This document shows, piece after piece, positions 1 through 8,546 of a DNA stretch of 64,000 nucleotides. Position numbers and translations under genes: made by a program. The notes beneath the pieces are model-generated. The model saw only the letters and a program-made list of their open reading frames with translations. It ran no database searches and was not told the origin of the DNA. Source of the DNA: Ferrovibrio sp. (lineage in GTDB: Bacteria > Pseudomonadota > Alphaproteobacteria > Ferrovibrionales > Ferrovibrionaceae); the NCBI RefSeq assembly GCF_002796975.1, contig NZ_PEKV01000004.1, positions 311,561 through 375,560 of the forward strand, given 5' to 3'. Every line of letters begins with the position of its first letter. Positions within the stretch are counted from its first letter, which is position 1.

Positions 1-1778
1 CTGATCTTTTCCAGCACGCGGCCGAAGGCTGCGGCATAGGCGGCCTCAAATGCAACCTTGATCTGGGCTCGTGTCAGCTTCGCCGGCTTACTGAAATCGC
101 CCTCCAGCGGCACGGCGACGGTATGGGTCTGGCCGAGATAGGACATGTCGAGTTCGACCGAGATCGTGCGGCCCTCGAAGCTGATGCCGGCCTGATCCAG
201 CAGGCGCATGCCCTCGCCGGCCGCCTCGGAAATGGCGCCGTCGAGCACAGCCGGATCGGTATCGTCCAGCGTCTTGTTCACCGTGCGGACGAAATCATGC
301 CGCATATCGGCAATCACGCAGCCGAGCGCCGAAGTGACGCCGGGGAAGCGCGGCACCAGCGCCGAAGCCAGACCGACCTCCTTGATCAGCGCGCCGACAT
401 GCAGCGCACCGCCGCCGCCGAACGGCATGGCGGCGAAGTCGCGCGGATTGTGGCCGCGTTCGATCGACACCAGACGGATCGCGCCGGCCATGCGCGAATT
501 GGCCACCTTGATGATCGCTTCGGCCGCCGCCATGACATCGAGGCCGAGCGGTTCGGCGATGTGTTTGGCGATGGCGGCCCTGGCAGCCTCGACATCGAGC
601 CGCTTGAGTTTGCCGCCGATCGGGCGTTCGGCATCGATACGCCCCATCACCACATTGGCATCGGTCACGGTCGGCCGGTCATTGCCCACGCCATAGGCGA
701 CCGGGCCGGGATCGGAGCCGGCGCTTTCCGGGCCGATCTGCAGAATGCCGCCACGGTCGATCCAGGCAATCGAGCCGCCGCCGGCACCAATGGTGGTGAT
801 CTCGACCATCGGCGCGCGCACCACCATGCCGAAATCGATGGCGGTCTGCGCGCTCATGGCCGGCGCGCCATCGGCGATCAGCGAGACGTCGAAACTGGTG
901 CCGCCCATGTCGCAGGTCACGACATTGGGGAAACCGGCCGCGGTGGCGATATGCTGGCAGGCGATCACACCGGCGGCAGGACCGGAGAGCGCCGTGCGCA
1001 CCGGGCGGCTGGCGGCACTGTCCACGCTCATCACGCCGCCGTTGGACTGCACGATGAGAAGCTGGCCCGCGAAGCCATCGCCCTGCAGCCGGCTTTCCAG
1101 CTTGCGCAGGTAGCTTCCCACCGGAGGCTGCAGATAGGCATTCAGCGCCGCAGTCGAGGTACGCTCGAATTCACGGATTTCAGGCAGGATGTCGCTGGAG
1201 GCCGTGACATGGGCATTCGGCCAGACATCCTTCACGGCCGCCAGCGCGACCCGCTCGTTGTCGGGATTGGCATAGGCGTTGATGAACACGACAGCGACAG
1301 ATTCGGCACCGCGTGCCAGCAGTTCACGGGCGGCCTGCCTGACTTCCTCGGCATCGACCGCCTCACGGATGCTGCCATCGGCCAGCACGCGCTCGCCGAC
1401 CTCCAGCCGCAGGTCGCGTGGCACCACCGGGGTGAACTGACCCCAGAGGCCCCAGGTGGTCGGACGGTCGCGGCGGCGCATTTCCAGCACATCGCGGAAG
1501 CCGCGCGTGGTGATGATGCCGGTCCGCGCGCCCTTGCGCTCCAGCAGCGCGTTGGTGCCCACGGTGGTGCCATGCACAACGGTCGCGATCTGTCCGACCT
1601 CGGCCTTCGAGCGCAGGCCTTCGATGAAGCCTGTCGCCTGATCGCCACGGGTCGATGGCACCTTGGCGATGTCGATGCGCCCACTGGCTTCGTCGAGGAA
1701 AAAGACGTCCGTGAATGTGCCGCCGACATCGACGCCAACAGCCAGACGGCCTGCCTCAATCTGTCGTGATATTGGCAT
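1..1778 (-). CDS. hyuA: Hydantoinase/oxoprolinase subunit A (C-terminus cut by window edge)
   Basis: The gene is the ATP-dependent N-methylhydantoinase/5-oxoprolinase A family, which phosphorylates and opens cyclic amides or imides (or acts in acetone-carboxylase-like enzymes) together with subunit B. About 592 residues are visible and the 3' end lies beyond position 1. The N-terminus shows the phosphate-1 loop of the actin-like ATPase fold (VGVDVGGTFTDVF, about residues 14-26), then VHGTTVGTNALLERKG, a central SNGGVMS, and CDMGGTSFDVS, all typical of HyuA. The ATG at 1776-1778 is chosen because GGGAGAGAG lies upstream and the family N-terminus follows directly. Its first 23 bases overlap the end of the Bug receptor gene. 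HyuB lies one gene upstream. The exact substrate is not readable from sequence. Confidence 0.93.
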   Translation of the reverse strand, partial: MPISRQIEAGRLAVGVDVGGTFTDVFFLDEASGRIDIAKVPSTRGDQATGFIEGLRSKAEVGQIATVVHGTTVGTNALLERKGARTGIITTRGFRDVLEMRRRDRPTTWGLWGQFTPVVPRDLRLEVGERVLADGSIREAVDAEEVRQAARELLARGAESVAVVFINAYANPDNERVALAAVKDVWPNAHVTASSDILPEIREFERTSTAALNAYLQPPVGSYLRKLESRLQGDGFAGQLLIVQSNGGVMSVDSAASRPVRTALSGPAAGVIACQHIATAAGFPNVVTCDMGGTSFDVSLIADGAPAMSAQTAIDFGMVVRAPMVEITTIGAGGGSIAWIDRGGILQIGPESAGSDPGPVAYGVGNDRPTVTDANVVMGRIDAERPIGGKLKRLDVEAARAAIAKHIAEPLGLDVMAAAEAIIKVANSRMAGAIRLVSIERGHNPRDFAAMPFGGGGALHVGALIKEVGLASALVPRFPGVTSALGCVIADMRHDFVRTVNKTLDDTDPAVLDGAISEAAGEGMRLLDQAGISFEGRTISVELDMSYLGQTHTVAVPLEGDFSKPAKLTRAQIKVAFEAAYAAAFGRVLEKI

Positions 1779-2718
1779 CTTTAATGACTCTCTCCCATTT
1801 CACGGTCTCATCGGCGATGAATTTTCCCAGCACGCCCGGAGCGCCGCCAACCACTTCGAAACTCATCTCTTCCAGCCGGTGGCGGATGTTGGGATCGGCC
1901 AGCGCGTCACTCGCGGCCTTGTTCAGCTTTGCAATAATGTCCGACGACGTTTTGGCGGGCGCCAGGATGCTGAACCAGGTATAGACTTCAACACCATTCA
2001 CACCGGCTTCGGCAAAAGTCGGCACATCCGGCAGCGTCTTCAGCCGTTGACCCGAGGTGACGGCCAGCGGACGCACACGACCATCACGGATATTCCCGAG
2101 CGATGCAGCCGGAGCCTCGAACAGCGCCTGCACATGGCCGGCCACCAGATCTTGCGAAGCCGGCGCATTGCCACGATAGGGTACGTGGGTGATATCGATA
2201 CCAGCGCGTACTTTGAACAGTTCACCCGAAAGATGACTGGTATTGCCCTTGCCCGCGGACGCGAAATTCAGCTTACCCGGCTGCTGTTTGGCCAGTGCCC
2301 CAAATTCGGCCAGCGTCTTGGCCGGCACGCCGGGATTGACGACGAACACATTCGGGCCACGCACCAGTAGCGAGATCGGTGCAAAATCGCGCGCCGGATT
2401 ATAAGCGATCTGTTTGGTGAGGAACTGTGCCGTCACCTGGTCCGGCGGAGTCCCGAGCAGCAGGGTGTATCCGTCTGGTTCTGCCTTGGTCACAAAGCCT
2501 GCACCGATAGTGCCACCGGCACCGGCCCGGTTTTCGATTACGATGGACTGACCGATCAACTCGCCGATCTTCGGCGCCACCAGACGCGCAACGATGTCGG
2601 TGGTACCACCGGGTGGATACGGCACGACCAGTGTGACTGGGCGGGTCGGATAGGACTGGGCCAAGGAAGCCACAGGCAACAATGTCAGCCCCAGCAAGAC
2701 AGTGATCAGCTTTCGCAT
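1756..2718 (-). CDS. Bug-family (TctC-type) periplasmic solute receptor
   Basis: This 320-residue protein belongs to the Bug/TctC family of periplasmic carboxylate-binding proteins. It has a hydrophobic signal peptide ending near residue 21 (LPVASLAQ), then the family hallmarks YPTRPVTLVVPYPPGG and IVENRAGAGGTIGA. Family members feed tripartite tricarboxylate transporters or act as orphan receptors or sensors. No TctA or TctB membrane gene is present in the window, so this copy looks orphan. It sits between hyuB and hyuA, and its last 23 bases overlap the hyuA start, so the three genes are translated as one unit. This position suggests that it binds the hydantoinase substrate or product, which is inference. 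Confidence 0.9.
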   Translation of the reverse strand: MRKLITVLLGLTLLPVASLAQSYPTRPVTLVVPYPPGGTTDIVARLVAPKIGELIGQSIVIENRAGAGGTIGAGFVTKAEPDGYTLLLGTPPDQVTAQFLTKQIAYNPARDFAPISLLVRGPNVFVVNPGVPAKTLAEFGALAKQQPGKLNFASAGKGNTSHLSGELFKVRAGIDITHVPYRGNAPASQDLVAGHVQALFEAPAASLGNIRDGRVRPLAVTSGQRLKTLPDVPTFAEAGVNGVEVYTWFSILAPAKTSSDIIAKLNKAASDALADPNIRHRLEEMSFEVVGGAPGVLGKFIADETVKWERVIKDANITTD

Positions 2719-2745
2719 AGCGTTTCCTCTCTCGTATTACGATAC

Positions 2746-4425
2746 CTACTTCGTGGCGGCAGGCTTTTTATAGTTGCGGGCAACCCCCTCTTCGGTGACG
2801 TAACCCAGACGCAGGTCTTCTGCGATGGCGTCGGCTTTGCGTTCGGCCGGCGGGCCGTAACCGCCACCGCCCGGCGTCTCCAGCCGGATCCGCTCACCCT
2901 TCTTCAGCTTGGCGTCATGCAGCTTCGACACCATGCCAGGTTCGGCTGGCTGGCCGTCCTTGGGATAGGTGAAGCGGTTGCGCTGCGCTGCCTGACCACC
3001 CAGCACGCCAGCGGGAGCATATTTGCCGCGTTCGCCAAACAGGAAGAGATCGGCCGCTTCCTCCAACAACTCGATTTCATAGACCGCGCCCAGCCCGCCG
3101 CGATGTTTACCAGCGCCGCCGCTGTCAGCACGCAGGCTCCATTCGGTGAAGGCCACTGGATAGGCCGCTTCGAGAATCTCCAGCGGCGGGATGGTCGCCA
3201 TCGAGATCGGCGCATTGCCGTGATTGAGGCCGTCGCCGTTCGGATGGCCGCCATGGCCGCCGCCGAAGAAGCTGAACATCACCCAGCGCCGGCCGTCCTT
3301 GCGATGACCCGCCAGCGACAGTGCATTGATCGTGCCGTAGGCGCAGCCATTGACACGATCAGGCGCGATCTGTGCAAAGGCAGAAAAGATCACGTCGATC
3401 ACGCGCAGGATGGTCTCGGTATAGCCGCCGACCGGCTTGGGCGCCCTGACGCTGATCAGGCTGGTCTCGGGGATGACAAACGTCACCGGCTCCAGCACGC
3501 CGGAATTGGCCGGCACATCGGGGAAGATATGCTTGATCGCCACATAGCAGGCAGCAATCGCCGTCGAGCGCGCGATATTCACCGGACCGGCACAGGCATT
3601 CGAGGTGCGTGAGAAATCCAGCGTCAGGCTCTCATCTTTGATTACCACCTCGAGGCCGATGCGCAAAGCCTCGTCGCGGATGCCGTCATTGTCGAGGAAG
3701 TCTTCCGCCGCATAACGGCCGTCCGGCAGGTCGCGGATCAAGCTGCGGAACTGCAGGGCGGCGCGCTTCTTCAGCTCGGCGAGGGCCTCTTCTACGATGG
3801 CGTCGGTATACTCGTCCAGCAGCGCATTGAGGCGCCGGTTGCCAAGATCCAAGGCATTGACCTGGCCGTTCATGTCGCCATAGAGGCTGTCCGGCAGACG
3901 GGTGTTGGCACGCAGGATGTCAACCACGTCCTGGCGCAGCTGGCCCGCGGCATAGAGCTTTACCGGCGGGATCACCATACCTTCCTGGAAGCATTCGGTG
4001 GCGACCGGGTTGTAGTTGCCCGGCACATTGCCGCCGACATCGTGCCAGTGACCCACAGACGCCAGATAGCAGAAGACCTTGCCGTCGCGGAAGAATGGTC
4101 GCACCAGCTTGAAGTCGCTCAGGTGCGTGCCGCCATCATAGGGGTCGTTGAAGATATAGACGTCGCCGTCCTGCAGGTTGCCGTCGCGGACAGCCTTGTC
4201 GATCACAGCCTTCACGGCGAAAGCCATGGCGCCAACGAAGATCGGCAGGCCGGACTTGCCCTGCACCAGTGTTTCGCCGGTGACGGCATGATAGAGACCA
4301 TGGCTGGCGTCATGTGCCTCGGCGATGATCGGGTTGAAGGCCGAGCGGAATAGCGTCGCGTCCATCTCGTCAGCAACCTGCTCAAGCCGGCCTTTCAGAA
4401 CGGCAAGTGTGATCGGATCGATCAT
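2746..4425 (-). CDS. hyuB: Hydantoinase/oxoprolinase subunit B
   Basis: The product is the B subunit of the ATP-dependent hydantoinase/oxoprolinase family, 559 residues, near the usual 520-600. It opens MIDPITLAVLKGRLEQVADEM and carries GDVYIFNDPYDGGTHLSD, GHWHDVGG and the glycine-rich GGHGGHPNGDG and LETPGGGGYG segments, all standard for HyuB. The ATG at 4425 overlaps the TGA of the upstream lyase gene (ATGA), so translation is coupled. It should form the catalytic complex with HyuA encoded just downstream, with the Bug receptor gene between them. Cytoplasmic. The family also includes acetone and acetophenone carboxylase subunits, so carboxylation in place of hydrolysis cannot be excluded. 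Confidence 0.94.
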   Translation of the reverse strand: MIDPITLAVLKGRLEQVADEMDATLFRSAFNPIIAEAHDASHGLYHAVTGETLVQGKSGLPIFVGAMAFAVKAVIDKAVRDGNLQDGDVYIFNDPYDGGTHLSDFKLVRPFFRDGKVFCYLASVGHWHDVGGNVPGNYNPVATECFQEGMVIPPVKLYAAGQLRQDVVDILRANTRLPDSLYGDMNGQVNALDLGNRRLNALLDEYTDAIVEEALAELKKRAALQFRSLIRDLPDGRYAAEDFLDNDGIRDEALRIGLEVVIKDESLTLDFSRTSNACAGPVNIARSTAIAACYVAIKHIFPDVPANSGVLEPVTFVIPETSLISVRAPKPVGGYTETILRVIDVIFSAFAQIAPDRVNGCAYGTINALSLAGHRKDGRRWVMFSFFGGGHGGHPNGDGLNHGNAPISMATIPPLEILEAAYPVAFTEWSLRADSGGAGKHRGGLGAVYEIELLEEAADLFLFGERGKYAPAGVLGGQAAQRNRFTYPKDGQPAEPGMVSKLHDAKLKKGERIRLETPGGGGYGPPAERKADAIAEDLRLGYVTEEGVARNYKKPAATK

Positions 4426-5303
4426 GACCGACCCTCATGGCTGGCCGGGTCGTATTTGCGGCCCTCTTGCAGCAGTTCGGGTGTGCCGATCAGGGCATTG
4501 AGAGCCGAGAAATCCAGCATGCGGTCGCGGAATGGTGCAGTCGTACCATGTTGTTGCAGCGATGCGAAATAAGTTTGCATGCAATGCGCCAACGCCCGCG
4601 TCAGCCCACCGGGGAAGATCGCCAGCCGATAACCGATCTGCGCCAGCTCGGCAGACGACAGCAGCGGCGTCTTGCCGCCTTCCACCATATTGGCCATCAG
4701 CGGCACGCGATTGCCGAAGCGGCTGATGATGCTGCGCATCTCGTCCACGCTCCGTGGCGCCTCAATAAACAGCAGGTCGCAGCCGGCCTCGACATAGCGG
4801 TCGGCGCGTTCCATGGCGGCCGCAATGCCTTCGACGGCGATAGCGTCAGTGCGCGCCACGATCAGGGTGTCAGCGCTGACGCGCGCGTCTAAAGCTGCCT
4901 TGATCTTGCCAACCATCTCAGCCGCAGAGACCAATGTCTTGCCATCCAGATGTCCGCAGCGTTTGGGCGTCGACTGATCCTCCAGCTGAATGCCGGCGGC
5001 ACCATTGCGCTCAAACAGTTTCACCGTGCGCTGCACGTTGAGCGCATTGCCAAAACCGGTATCGGCATCGACGATGATCGGCGTTTCGACCCGCTCGCAG
5101 ATCGTGCCGAGCGTATCAGCCACTTCTGTCATCGAGACCAGACCAATGTCGGAGCGGCCGAAACGGGTATAGGCGATGCTGGCGCCCGAGAGATACAGCG
5201 TCTCGAAACCGGCCTGGGTCGCGACCAGCGCACTCAGGCCATCGTAGACGCCAGGGGCCACGACGATGTCGCCGCGGTCCAGACGTGCGCGCAGCTCAGT
5301 CAT
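4422..5303 (-). CDS. Isocitrate lyase/PEP mutase family C-C lyase (2-methylisocitrate or dimethylmalate lyase type)
   Basis: The 293-residue protein is of the isocitrate lyase/PEP mutase superfamily, an Mg-dependent TIM barrel that splits or decarboxylates 2-hydroxy di- or tricarboxylates. It shows DADTGFGN (metal-binding region) and the flexible loop PKRCGHLDGK around residue 110. The Cys in KRCGH is the catalytic acid of true lyases such as PrpB, so lyase activity is more likely than mutase activity. The gene overlaps both neighbours by four bases (ATGA). The upstream genes encode an aconitase-like hydratase pair. In nicotinate-fermenting Eubacterium barkeri the same pairing (dimethylmaleate hydratase plus dimethylmalate lyase) yields pyruvate and propionate. 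That analogy is the best guide to its role but is not proof. Confidence 0.88.
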   Translation of the reverse strand: MTELRARLDRGDIVVAPGVYDGLSALVATQAGFETLYLSGASIAYTRFGRSDIGLVSMTEVADTLGTICERVETPIIVDADTGFGNALNVQRTVKLFERNGAAGIQLEDQSTPKRCGHLDGKTLVSAAEMVGKIKAALDARVSADTLIVARTDAIAVEGIAAAMERADRYVEAGCDLLFIEAPRSVDEMRSIISRFGNRVPLMANMVEGGKTPLLSSAELAQIGYRLAIFPGGLTRALAHCMQTYFASLQQHGTTAPFRDRMLDFSALNALIGTPELLQEGRKYDPASHEGRS

Positions 5304-5818
5304 GCCTGCGCCTCCTTTGAGCGTTGAACTTTGAGTTTCTTTTGCAGATTGGGCAACAGGCCGCCATCAGCAATCATCTGCAGCAGATGTGCCGGCAGCG
5401 GTTCGCAGGCATAGCGCTTGCCGGTATCGAGATCGCACAATTCGGCATTGGCTGCATCGACCGACAGCACGGCGTCGGCACGGATCTGGCCAGCCTCGGA
5501 ACAGACCAGTGCCAGTAGGCCAAGATTAAGGGCGTTACGGTAAAAGATGCCCGCAAAAGACGGCGCCACCACGGCGCCCACGCCCAATTCGCGCAAAACC
5601 ATCACCGCCTGTTCGCGCGACGAGCCCATGCCGAAATTGCGTCCACCGACCACGATATCGCTGGGCTTCACCTCTTTGGCAAACCGCGGCTCGACGGCCT
5701 CCAGACAATGCTTTGCGAGTTCGGTCAACGGCCCCTTCATATAGAGACCCGGCGCCAGCACATCGGTGTCGATATTGTCACCGAATTTCCAGACCCGGCC
5801 GGTCGATGCAGCGCTCAT
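5300..5818 (-). CDS. Aconitase-superfamily hydratase, small (LeuD-like) subunit
   Basis: This is the swivelling small subunit of a LeuCD-type hydro-lyase, 172 residues as usual for archaeal-type LeuD and homoaconitase small subunits. It carries GDNIDTDVLAPGLYMK at the start and VGGRNFGMGSSREQAV around residues 57-72. The GSSREQ loop binds the substrate carboxylate. It overlaps its large-subunit gene upstream and the lyase gene downstream by four bases each. There is no leuA or leuB nearby, and the context is catabolic. A role in leucine synthesis is therefore unlikely. A citraconate, dimethylmaleate or methylaconitate-type hydratase fits better. Confidence 0.9.
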   Translation of the reverse strand: MSAASTGRVWKFGDNIDTDVLAPGLYMKGPLTELAKHCLEAVEPRFAKEVKPSDIVVGGRNFGMGSSREQAVMVLRELGVGAVVAPSFAGIFYRNALNLGLLALVCSEAGQIRADAVLSVDAANAELCDLDTGKRYACEPLPAHLLQMIADGGLLPNLQKKLKVQRSKEAQA

Positions 5819-7098
5819 GACAGCATCTCCCGGGGATCGACGATATGGCCGGCCACTGCCGCCGCAGCTACGGTATAGGGTGAACCGAGATAGACTTTCG
5901 ACGAGCCCGCGCCCATGCGGCCCTTGAAATTGCGCGCCGTCGAAGCGATGCAGGTCTCGTTCTCGGCCAGCACGCCCGCGCCATAGCCGGCACAGGCGCC
6001 GCAGCCCGACGAGAGCAGGATGGCACCGGCTTCGGTAAGCGTCGCCAGAGTGCCGTCGGCGGCGGCTTCCGCAGTGGTGCGCGCCGATGCCGGTGCGATC
6101 AGCAGTCGCGTGCCGCTCGCCACCTTACGGCCCTTCAGCACACTTGCGGCCATGCGCAGGTCATTGATCTTGGCGCCGGTGCAGGCGCCGATGTAGGCCT
6201 GATCGACACTCACGCCCTTATGTTCGGCGACCGCGGCACTGTTGGCGGGGCTGTGCGGCGCAGCCACCATAGGCGACAGTGCTGCAGCATCGAAATCATG
6301 GCGTTCGGTCACCTTCGCATCAGCATCGCTCTGCCAGGTGGCGATATCGATCTCACCGGCCGGGACACCAACCGAGAGCAGATAGTCGCGCGTGACAGCG
6401 TCCGGCGCGATCAGGCCGGTCTGGGCACCAAGTTCGGCTGCCATATTCGACAGCGTCATGCGTTCCTGCATGGCTAAGCCAGCCAGCGTGTCGCCGGCAT
6501 ACTGGATCGCCTGGTAACGGCCGCCATCCATGCCCAGTCTCGCACACATGGCAAGGATCATATCTTTCGCCGCGACGCCGGGACCAAGTTTGCCGGCCCA
6601 GTGCAACAGGATGGTTTCGGGCACGCGCAGCCAGATCTCACCAGTCACCAGAACTCCGCACATCTCGGTGGCGCCGACACCGAACATGTAGGTACCAAAA
6701 GCACCGCCGGTGGGCGAATGACTGTCGCCACCGACTACGAACAGACCCGGACGCAGATGGCCACGCTCGGGCAGCACGACATGGCAGATGCCCTGCATGT
6801 CGTGGAATTTGGTCACACCGGCGGCCTTCACCCATTTGCGAGTGAGGTCGAGGATGCCTGCGCTTTCAGCATCCACCGCCGGCACGTAGTGGTCCGAGAT
6901 CACGACAACCTTGTCGGGATCCCAGAGTCTGGCTTGCAGGCGTTCCAGCATCGGGGCCACGCGACGGGGCCCGCCAGAATCGTGCATCATGGCGAGATCC
7001 ACTTTCGCCGTGACCACTTCGCCCGGTCGCACGACCTCCAGCCCCGCGGCACGCGCCACCAGCTTCTCGGCCAAGGTCATCGGGGGTTTCTGCGCCAT
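5815..7098 (-). CDS. Aconitase-superfamily hydratase, large (LeuC-like) subunit
   Basis: The 427-residue protein is the iron-sulfur catalytic subunit of a LeuCD/homoaconitase-type hydratase. Visible are VISDHYVPA, VVGGDSHSPTGGAFG, and the three [4Fe-4S] cysteines in IGACTGAKIND (about residue 305) and GCGACAG (about residue 368). It opens MAQKPPMTLAEKLVARAAG, the family's usual start. One base separates it from the upstream livF gene, and it overlaps the small subunit by four bases. Expected reaction: reversible hydration of a cis-unsaturated dicarboxylate, giving a malate-type substrate for the downstream lyase. The substrate specificity is inferred from context only. Confidence 0.92.
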   Translation of the reverse strand: MAQKPPMTLAEKLVARAAGLEVVRPGEVVTAKVDLAMMHDSGGPRRVAPMLERLQARLWDPDKVVVISDHYVPAVDAESAGILDLTRKWVKAAGVTKFHDMQGICHVVLPERGHLRPGLFVVGGDSHSPTGGAFGTYMFGVGATEMCGVLVTGEIWLRVPETILLHWAGKLGPGVAAKDMILAMCARLGMDGGRYQAIQYAGDTLAGLAMQERMTLSNMAAELGAQTGLIAPDAVTRDYLLSVGVPAGEIDIATWQSDADAKVTERHDFDAAALSPMVAAPHSPANSAAVAEHKGVSVDQAYIGACTGAKINDLRMAASVLKGRKVASGTRLLIAPASARTTAEAAADGTLATLTEAGAILLSSGCGACAGYGAGVLAENETCIASTARNFKGRMGAGSSKVYLGSPYTVAAAAVAGHIVDPREMLS

Positions 7099-7099
7099 G

Positions 7100-7801
7100 T
7101 CACACCCCCAGATACGAGGCCTTCAGGCCCGGATCGTTCAGCAAATCGCTCGCTACACCGGATAGCGCAATCCTGCCGTGTTCCAGCACGAAAGCACGAT
7201 GCGCGATGGCCAGAGACTGCACCACGTTCTGCTCAACCAGCAGGATCGAAAGTCCACCGCGGTTCAGCGCCTGGATCAGGCCAAACATTTCTTCGACCAG
7301 CAGCGGCGACAGGCCGAGCGAGGGCTCGTCGAGCACCAGAAGTTCAGGCTGCGCCATCAGGCCGCGGCCGATCGCCAGCATCTGCTGTTCTCCACCAGAC
7401 AGCGTGCCGGCCAGCTGCGCGATGCGCTCCTTCAAACGCGGAAAGATCGTATAGACTCTTTCGAGGTTCAGACTGCGCTGCTCACGACCGCGCCGGTAGC
7501 TGCCAAGCTCCAGATTCTCCTGCACTGTCAGGTTCGGGAAAACCCGGCGTCCTTCCGGAACCTGGATCAGGCCGGCATCGACGATAGCGTCGCTCCGCAT
7601 GCCGGCGATATTGCGGCCCATAAACTGAATCCGCCCGGCAAATGGCCGGTAGATGCCAGAGAGTGTGTTGTTCAGCGTCGATTTGCCGACGCCATTGGCG
7701 CCCAGCAGTGCGACAATCTCGCCCTTCGCGACATTGAGATCGATGCCGCGCAGCACTTCCACTTCGTTATAGCCAGCATGCAGCCCGCGTATTTCAAGCA
7801 T
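7100..7801 (-). CDS. livF: Branched-chain-amino-acid-type ABC transporter ATPase LivF (system A)
   Basis: This is a 233-residue LivF-type nucleotide-binding subunit of a Liv (HAAT family) importer. It has Walker A GANGVGKST (about residues 34-42), signature LSGGEQQ, Walker B LLVLDEPSLGLSP and the H-loop in LLVEQN. It overlaps livG by eight bases and ends one base before the LeuC-like gene, so the transporter and the degradative enzymes are one transcript. Since the operon continues into hydantoinase genes, the transported solute is probably the substrate of that pathway and not leucine. Confidence 0.94.
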   Translation of the reverse strand: MLEIRGLHAGYNEVEVLRGIDLNVAKGEIVALLGANGVGKSTLNNTLSGIYRPFAGRIQFMGRNIAGMRSDAIVDAGLIQVPEGRRVFPNLTVQENLELGSYRRGREQRSLNLERVYTIFPRLKERIAQLAGTLSGGEQQMLAIGRGLMAQPELLVLDEPSLGLSPLLVEEMFGLIQALNRGGLSILLVEQNVVQSLAIAHRAFVLEHGRIALSGVASDLLNDPGLKASYLGV

Positions 7802-8546
7802 GCTGTGCCTCTATGCGGGCCTGCTGCATGCGTTCGGCCGCGCCATGGCCAAGATAGGCCTCGATCACCTGCGGATCGGCGGCAATCTGCGCTGGCGTTC
7901 CGCTGGCGATCAGGCTGCCGTTGTTCAGCACCCAGGCATGATCCGACAGGTTCATCACCGCGCGCATCACATGCTCGATCAGGAGAATGGTGACGCCGGA
8001 CTGGCGGATGCCGCGGATGATCGGGATGATCTCATCAATCTCGGCCGGATTGAGACCGGCCATCACCTCGTCCAGCAACAGCAGCTTGGGATCGGTCGCC
8101 AATGCTTTGGCGAGTTCCAGCCGCTTGCGGCCGGCTACCGTGAGCGCCGCCGCCGGTTTATCGAGCTGCGGACCGAGGCCGACGCGCTGCGCCACGGCTT
8201 CGGCGTGACCGAGTGCCGCCTTACGACCGGCACGATGCAGATGGGCGCCGACGGCGATATTCTCGCGAACCGTCAGCCCGGCGAAGGGCTGCACGATCTG
8301 GAAGGTGCGTGCGACACCCAGCATACAGATCCGCTCCGGGGTCAGGCCAAGCAGCGAAGCGCCTTCGAAACGAATGTCGCCCTCATCCGGTCGGTGGAAG
8401 CCGGAGATCTGCGCGAAGATGGTGGTCTTACCGGCGCCGTTCGGCCCGATCAGCGCCGAGATGCTGCCAGGCTGTACAGTGAAGCTGACCTTGTTGCTCG
8501 CAACCAGCCCACCGAAGCGTTTGGAGAGGTTGGCGACCTCAAGCAT
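7794..8546 (-). CDS. livG: Branched-chain-amino-acid-type ABC transporter ATPase LivG (system A)
   Basis: The 250-residue LivG-type ATPase has Walker A GPNGAGKTT, the LivG-specific GVARTFQIVQPF Q-loop region, Walker B LLLLDEVMAGLNP and LIEHVMRAVM. The signature region reads LTVAGRKRLELAKAL, the relaxed form usual in LivG proteins. It pairs with LivF to power the LivH-LivM channel. Its start overlaps the end of livM by eight bases. Confidence 0.94.
   Translation of the reverse strand: MLEVANLSKRFGGLVASNKVSFTVQPGSISALIGPNGAGKTTIFAQISGFHRPDEGDIRFEGASLLGLTPERICMLGVARTFQIVQPFAGLTVRENIAVGAHLHRAGRKAALGHAEAVAQRVGLGPQLDKPAAALTVAGRKRLELAKALATDPKLLLLDEVMAGLNPAEIDEIIPIIRGIRQSGVTILLIEHVMRAVMNLSDHAWVLNNGSLIASGTPAQIAADPQVIEAYLGHGAAERMQQARIEAQHA

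Noticed and set aside
123-1769. Long plus-strand open frame of 548 codons
   Set aside because: It is antisense to hyuA, whose motifs are intact, and its translation is rich in Arg, His and Gly with no family pattern. Typical mirror frame of GC-rich DNA.
5300-7098. Leucine biosynthesis leuCD
   Set aside because: The family match is real, but there is no leuA or leuB and the pair is locked into a transport and hydantoinase operon next to a C-C lyase, so the biosynthetic name is not used.
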